Source of the DNA: Bullera alba
Taxonomy: Eukaryota; Basidiomycota; Tremellomycetes; Tremellales; Bulleraceae
Assembly: GCA_001600095.1 (NCBI GenBank)
Contig: BCIX01000002.1
Span: 2,108,001-2,172,000, forward strand
Direction of reading: 5' to 3'
DNA length: 64,000 nucleotides
Below the pieces are notes generated by a model that was given only the letters and a program-made list of their open reading frames with translations, searched no databases and was not told the DNA's origin. Positions 58,702 through 64,000 of the stretch are shown piece after piece (positions within the stretch are counted from its first letter, which is position 1; each line of letters begins with the position of its first letter). The translations under genes and the position numbers were made by a program.

Positions 58702-59479
58702 ATGCCAGCTTTCGGTGGTGCTCTGGGTATCTCGTGAGTCACCTTTGGAGAAATCGGTCTATGTGGATGGAGCGATGGAGTTGGGATTCGCTGTTCGAGG
58801 AAATCGATTTCGTCAAAGTCCCTCAGGAGATTCGAGCTGACGCGGCGATACCTGTAGCCTTGCCCCTTTCATAAAGGCGAAGATGCCAGGACTTGCGAAA
58901 GCCCTCAAACCCGTCGCTAGCGCATACTGCAACTTGGCAGGATGGAGAAAGATGGGAATGAAATTCGACGATCTGCTTATGGAGGAGAGACCCGATGTGC
59001 AGAAGGTGAGATCGAGTCACCCATTCCATGCGCAGGGTGTGCAGGAGAAGCTATATCCAGGTCGAGCGTGGTGTCAGATCCGGAGAATAATGGCGCGCTT
59101 GCCTGGGACAAGCCTGTGCACCCGCAGAACCGCATTGGGAACCCAACCAGTAATATCGAGGAGTAATTACTGACTCTACCCAGGCTCTGTCCCGATTATC
59201 GAACAAGGACGTCTACGACCGAGCCTTCAGACATCGAATCGCTATCCAGCAGTCTATTCTCCACAAGCCCTTGCCAAAGAGCCAGTGGGTCAAGCCAGAG
59301 GATGTGAGTCAGGGTTCCGAAGAGGGAAACTTGTTTCTCAAACGGACATCTCGAGGATCTCACTGACCCATCTTTAGGACACTCGATACCTGCAGGGTAT
59401 CATCAAGCAGGTAGAGAAGGAGAACGCCGAGCGAGCTGAGTGGGATGCTAGTGAATTCGAGCGAGTCAAGAGGAAGTAG
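58702..59479 (+). CDS. QCR7: Ubiquinol-cytochrome c reductase subunit 7 (14 kDa, UQCRB)
   Basis: Four exons: 58702-58733, 58858-59005, 59184-59303, 59378-59479, giving 133 residues, close to the usual length. Family landmarks are YCNLAGWRKMGMKFDDLLME, ALSRLSNKDVYDRAFRHRIA, then ILHKPLPKSQWVKPEDDTRY and YLQGIIKQVEKE. Matrix-side subunit of complex III, needed for assembly around cytochrome b. Intron positions are all canonical. Confidence 0.95.
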
Positions 59480-59892
59480 GGGATACGAGGAGTGGGAAGA
59501 GAACGGAGTGAGGGAGTGAGCCATGCCCACATTGCATGCACCGGATCACGTCGAGAAGGAGGTCTGCATTGCGATTCCTGAGCAGCGTGTGGTGATCACA
59601 GATCGGCAAGAGATTGCGAGCTTATGGACTGATGATCTGCTCAAACCACTCAGCGCAGATTCCGGTTCAATGAGCAAATCCGCTGACATGAAGTATTGGC
59701 GAAACTGTCACAGAGGGACTGTGGGACACATTGCATTCTGTATTATTCTACCGACCGACACGGAGGCCTTGTGCCTCTTCCCTCTCGTCTTCCGGTATAC
59801 TCATGCCTCGTGTCGGTTCTGTGCCATACACCAACCTCTGACCAAACACAGCTACACCATGTCAGCTCCATCGAAACTCCCAAATGGGTCTT
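59480..59892. other. Intergenic, between convergent QCR7 and SLC66A2-like genes
   Basis: An open frame at 59523-59921 lacks motifs and overlaps the 3' end of the next gene. Read as 3' regions. Confidence 0.4.
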
Positions 59893-61135
59893 TCACCCAC
59901 CTGCATCCCAGCAGACCGTGATGATGGCGGTGACAATGAACTGTATTGGAGAATGCCGCAGGAAGAAGTAGACAGTCCTATGCCATGGTAAGCGCGGAAT
60001 ATTCCCAGGGATTACGTCGCTCACTCACTTGTAGACGTCACCGAAGAACCAGCCAGCAAGAGTCGACGCACGGAAGCCATACGTTGATTTCCGCTTGTAA
60101 TTCGATATGAACTGTGGTATAGGAAGTGTCGACTCTGTCGGACAAGACTGTTAGTTTCGGATTTGAGTTGGGAGCAAACAAGAAACAGTGACTGACCGAT
60201 GAACAGAGCGATGAAGCCGAGACTATCAAGATTAGGGTTCCGTTGCGTTTTCTGAAGGGGTCACTCACGCATCGATATACCTGATGTTTTGTCAGTATGA
60301 TTCTACGTCACCCTGCAGCTGAAAATCACTCACCACATCCACCGTCCTAAAATCACTTGAAGCACGCTCAGGAGGACGATGTATCCCGCGAGAAACTCGA
60401 GGTAGCTGCCATACCCCTCCCACTGCCAGAAATCAAATGGTCTCCGCTTCCCCCTCATAACATCCTGGAAAGTCGACCCCCTCAGATCCTGCTGCCCCGG
60501 TGAGCGGTTCACAAATCCAGACTCGTCCCCTTCGTTGTCGATAGGGTTGGCGGTAGGGTGCATTGGCGACAGAGGGGCGTATGACGGTTGCTCGGCCGTG
60601 TCCCCAGGTGCGTAGTGCAGACATAGGGACAGGAGCAGTAGTTGTGACAAGATTAGGAGTATAGATTGGACCAGCAAAGCTGGTCAGGAGTTGTCAGAAT
60701 GATGATTGCAACGGAAGGTACTGCACGTACGCAATTCGAATCGGTTGCCTAGCCAGAAGAAGATTCGAGTGATGTTGGCTATGATTAGTACTCCGCAGAC
60801 ATCTGCTCCGATCAGCATAGTAGCTCCGGGCTTCATAAAGATGTGACTGACCATGCGAGAAGCCTGATGAGTCTCTATGAGACACAGAAGGTCAGCTCGT
60901 CTTCCTGAGTCGATCCTATCCTCGGCCAACCCTCACTTCTTCTTGAATATGCTATAGGCCTGACGGGTGATCAGCGAGTCATCACCTCACAGACTGTCAT
61001 CTATATCGACTGACCTGATCCGCGTATATCAAAGGAGGCCTAGGCGTGTTGTCAGCAATGTGATTACCCCCAAGGGTCGATGCCAGCTCACCCGACGGCC
61101 ATCCCTATTCCTGCCAGCGTGCTCAGGACGCCCAT
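59893..61135 (-). CDS. PQ-loop membrane protein, SLC66A2/PQLC1-like (yeast Any1-type)
   Basis: Ten exons: 61092-61135, 61015-61039, 60937-60959, 60852-60874, 60731-60802, 60334-60679, 60269-60280, 60197-60222, 60029-60134, 59893-59977, giving 253 residues. The diagnostic block of SLC66A2 is IIANITRIFFWLGNRFELPL near residue 60, followed by a cytosolic linker, the HFWQW-like FDFWQWEGYGSYLEF, and a second PQ loop ESTLPIPQFISNYKRKSTYG. The yeast relative acts at late Golgi/endosomes in phospholipid-asymmetry control. Exons of 23, 23 and 12 nt are supported because each carries a piece of a conserved motif. It is divergent from COX23. Confidence 0.88.
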
Positions 61136-61526
61136 GTTGAAGTCAAGTAGTTAGTCTGTTGTTCCCCTGCGGTGGGGTAAGCACAGCGATCACTTGGCTG
61201 TCGAGGGCTCTTAGCTCGTACTGCGTGTTCGGTGAGATGCTTGGAACAGTGTTGAACGCAGCAAGTCAACTCATATCCTTTCTGAGTCCAGGTCATCTTC
61301 CCCTCGACCCTCCACTCGTCACTCTGTCGGCTTTGACCGTTTCAGATCCTCCGACAGTGCAAGATCTCCATCCTCGATCGTACATCTAAGTCAAGTTTTG
61401 CCTAGTCTTGCATAACCATTCGCGACTCTCCAGCTGGCAGCATCAGGACACACCCACTGGCATCTGCTCTATTCATCCTTGCAGCTTTCGCAGTCCCGTA
61501 CCAGCGTACACTTCGAAGTTTGAAAG
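61136..61526. promoter_or_regulatory. Divergent promoter, SLC66A2-like / COX23
   Basis: 391 bp between start codons. No motif recognised. Confidence 0.4.
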
Positions 61527-62104
61527 ATGGCATCGCAAGTACCGCCCTCGAAAGCGGCTATACCCCCCGAGAAGAGACAGAAGGCTGGCATCGAACTGGA
61601 GACGCCGCAGGACTACAAAGAGACATATAGGGTGAGTTCCAGAGATCCACATCTCGAATCGTAATTGTCTCGTTGACTTTAGTGCAGGGTCGAGCGGTCA
61701 TAACCAAGGTGAGCTGAATTGGAGGATGCGCTATAGCCCAATCAAGAATTACCCAGCGGTCTGCTTGAGCCTGTATTCTATGTTTGGCTTTGCTTGGACG
61801 ACTGCTGACATCCTTGCCCAGTTTGCCGATCCTTGTGAAGAAGCAAGTAAAGCCTCAATGAAGTGTCTAGAAAGAGCGCACTATAACCGTAATGAGGTGA
61901 GTCACCACAATACTCCAACTGGAGAAGTGGGCTCACACTACTGCGTCGTAGTGCATGGACTACTTTAGAGCATATAGGGAGTGCAAGAAGAGATGGGTGA
62001 GTAGGCGTAATCGTTCTGAAGAGTGGCTGAGATGGCGCTGACCACGTTTGGTTCAGCTTGACCAGATGAGGGAGGATAAACGCGCAGGACGGCCGACCAG
62101 CTGA
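61527..62104 (+). CDS. COX23: Cytochrome c oxidase assembly factor Cox23 (twin CX9C)
   Basis: Five exons: 61527-61631, 61688-61708, 61822-61896, 61952-61996, 62057-62104, giving 97 residues. A CHCH domain with two perfect CX9C motifs is present: DPCEEASKASMKC and ECMDYFRAYREC, preceded by FADP and followed by KKRWL, the Cox23 pattern. Imported into the intermembrane space through Mia40 and required for complex IV assembly. The N-terminal 40 residues are polar. Confidence 0.93.
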
Positions 62105-62257
62105 TGCGGGTTCCCGGAACGGAAGTGAACATAGGTACTAGGTCAGGCCATATGGACATCGAGAGGGGGTGGACATGTTCCTTTTCGCGTGAACGATCAT
62201 CATCATAACATACTGTACAACATTGCAAAACCCGCCTCGCTCCATCTCATGTTCTCT

Positions 62258-62980
62258 CTATTCCAGCTTCTCCAGGAAATCTAATCTATCCAGCACGACC
62301 TGCTTCGACGTCTCTTCTATTTCTCCTGCTAAGAAAACCTCGTCTAGAATCGCATACACCTGCGTAACGTCAGTGTCAACCGAAGTGCAGCCCGGAAAAG
62401 GCATGTGACTCACTTTATAGAATGAGAATACCAAGTCTAACTCGCAGACATTCTGGAAGAAAGCATCTATAACAATATAAGCGATGACCAGATAGGTGTT
62501 ACCGTCAGGGGGACTCACCTAGGACTTCGACGAATAGGTGTATAGCCTCGAGATATGCCAACTCGTTGTCATTCGAGTCTACGCATACGCAAAAGAAGAG
62601 GCCGGCGTATCGACGGTAGACGATCTTGTCGTTTCGGAACTACAATACATCTATGAGCGCTAGCCCTTTAATATTTCACATGAACAATGCTTACCTCGAC
62701 AAAATTAGACTGATACTTCTGATCTCGGGGTGCTATCAAGCGGTGGACCTCGCCTCGCAGTCTAACCTACGGACGGAGTCAGTGTCTGTAGCGGATCATC
62801 GAGGATAGAAGTAGTATGTGCTGTACTGCGGTCAGTGGAGCTCACCTTCTCGTCGTCATCGTATGGCGCATACCACTTGGACAGCCGTGTCTTTCCCTGT
62901 CGGTTCTAGCGGACGTTAGATTGGGCAATGTATTATGTAGTAGGGTGGACACTCACTTGGACCAGGATAAACTTGATCAT
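62258..62980 (-). CDS. APS2: AP-2 adaptor complex sigma subunit
   Basis: Six exons: 62957-62980, 62846-62905, 62695-62766, 62519-62639, 62414-62466, 62258-62359, giving 143 residues. The protein is nearly colinear with AP sigma subunits: [93 protein letters not shown]. The [16 protein letters not shown] and [11 protein letters not shown] segments favour AP-2 over AP-1 sigma. Part of clathrin-mediated endocytosis at the plasma membrane, binding acidic dileucine signals. Confidence 0.95.
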
Positions 62981-63373
62981 CCTTCCTGCGAGCTTGATTC
63001 CGAGGCGCTGGTCCAGCTCTCAGGGTGTAGGTGTAATTGCTTATCGACAAGCGGTGGGCTGAGTACACCGGGTCCGGAGCTGATGTGCGATGCTCTTACT
63101 AAGTCACCGAAACAAGTCACCGAAGGTGTTGAGCTCACCACGTCTGCCGTGGCCCGTGTCGGCCATTGTGCACCGAGCCACGCGAGCGGACGGAACCAAA
63201 TACGATCACACGGTACGCGCTGAAACACCTGCCCGTGCCGTGCCGACCAGCTGCTACTGTAACTGCACCGTATCGACCTAATGACGGCTGATGTTGAACT
63301 GATCAGAGACCATTGAGCAACTGGTCTTGTAGACACCTAACCTGCCCTATCTCTGACAGTACCTCTGTGCGAT
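62981..63373. promoter_or_regulatory. Divergent promoter, APS2 / dipeptidyl aminopeptidase
   Basis: 393 bp between start codons with no coding frame of note. A direct repeat of AAGTCACCGAA occurs at about 63101 and 63114. Confidence 0.4.
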
Positions 63374-64000
63374 ATGGCCAATCCATACTCCCGGATTTCT
63401 GGGGAGGGCGAGAGGATCAGGCTGGATGACCGACCGTCCGAGGGATCTGGCTTCGCTCTCAAGGCCTCGTCCGACCGGTCGTCCATCTCCTCTGACGGCT
63501 CGGACATCATCTACAGAGACAACATCGATGAGCCCTTCTCGGAAAAGGACCAACGATTCACCGATGAGCCCGCAATGGAGGATGGAGAGCAAGGATACTC
63601 GGTAGAGCCCAGACGACTTCGCCCTCGCAAGAAATCACGCAAAGTCCTCGCTGTGCTAGTAGGCATTGTCGTTCTCGCCGGAACAATAGGTGTGCTGGCG
63701 GGATGGGGATACTCTGCTCCGTCCTACTATGGCAAGAAGGGAAACAAGCATATTACCCTCGACCACGTCTTCAACGGAACATTCAGGATGGAGGCTGTAT
63801 CGATAGATTGGGTCAAAGAGGGTACGTTCAGTCGCTCAGTCCATTCAGTGTGCTGTCACTAAAGATATGATAGCCCCGGATGGAACGTACTCCGAAGTGG
63901 ACGAGAACCATAACATCTTGCTCAAGCATGTCCACAATACAACTTCTTCGGAGATCCTGGTTGACGCGTCCAAAGTGACCAAGGAGGATGGCATGCAATT
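63374..64000 (+). CDS. Dipeptidyl aminopeptidase (DPP IV family), 5' part
   Basis: Partial: exon 63374-63821, then from 63874 to the window edge. A polar cytosolic N-terminus of about 90 residues precedes a basic stop-transfer stretch and one membrane helix (VLAVLVGIVVLAGTIGVLAG, about 95-114), giving a type II membrane protein. The lumenal start KHITLDHVFNGTFRMEAVSIDW is the typical opening of the DPP IV beta-propeller; the catalytic serine domain is beyond the window. Similar to yeast Ste13/Dap2, which mature pheromone precursors or reside in the vacuole; which one this is cannot be told from here. Confidence 0.88.

Overview
This is nuclear DNA from a fungus, most likely a basidiomycete yeast of the Tremellomycetes (Cryptococcus/Kwoniella-type). 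The reasons are the many very short introns (about 35-120 nt, GTGAGT/GTAAGT-type donors, CTGAC/CTAAT-like branch sites), tight gene packing, many head-to-head gene pairs, and fungal-specific families (Zn2Cys6 regulators, a Ste5/Far1-like RING-PH-VWA scaffold, Brf1, Uba2, Cox23). The genus is inference. Exon joins were made by hand; most were accepted because frame, splice phase and family motifs all agree.

Layout. 0.3-7.5 kb: ketopantoate reductase with a long C-terminal extension, APC10/DOC1 (seven exons, absent from a plain ORF view), a small Cys-rich protein, and a coiled-coil protein. 7.5-15.7 kb: a gene-poor stretch holding three tandem paralogues of a small unrecognised protein (shared WPTDF motif, each with its own TATA box) and a five-exon protein with a SANT-like N-terminus. 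15.7-27.3 kb: a large Ste5/Far1-like scaffold, a Ser-rich hypothetical protein, a PQ-loop membrane protein, RPS14.

27.5-46.3 kb: nine genes between housekeeping genes RPS14 and BRF1 that look like one catabolic cluster: amidase, Old Yellow Enzyme, Zn2Cys6 regulator 1, PuuE/NodB-type hydrolase, DHA14-type MFS transporter, zinc-type alcohol dehydrogenase, sugar-porter MFS, Zn2Cys6 regulator 2, and a phytanoyl-CoA-dioxygenase-like enzyme. Several of their promoters carry TTCCG/CGGAA half-sites, including a perfect 16-bp palindrome midway between the divergent amidase and OYE genes. By analogy with fungal nicotinate and imide catabolism, a PuuE-type cyclic-amide hydrolase plus amidase plus OYE suggests use of a nitrogen heterocycle or cyclic imide. 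That substrate is a hypothesis.

46.7-64 kb: conserved core genes, mostly in divergent pairs: BRF1/UBA2, a hypothetical gene with an unresolved 5' end, ATP2/a probable mitochondrial ribosomal protein, a hypothetical/QCR7, an SLC66A2-type PQ-loop protein/COX23, and APS2 (AP-2 sigma)/a dipeptidyl aminopeptidase that runs off the window.
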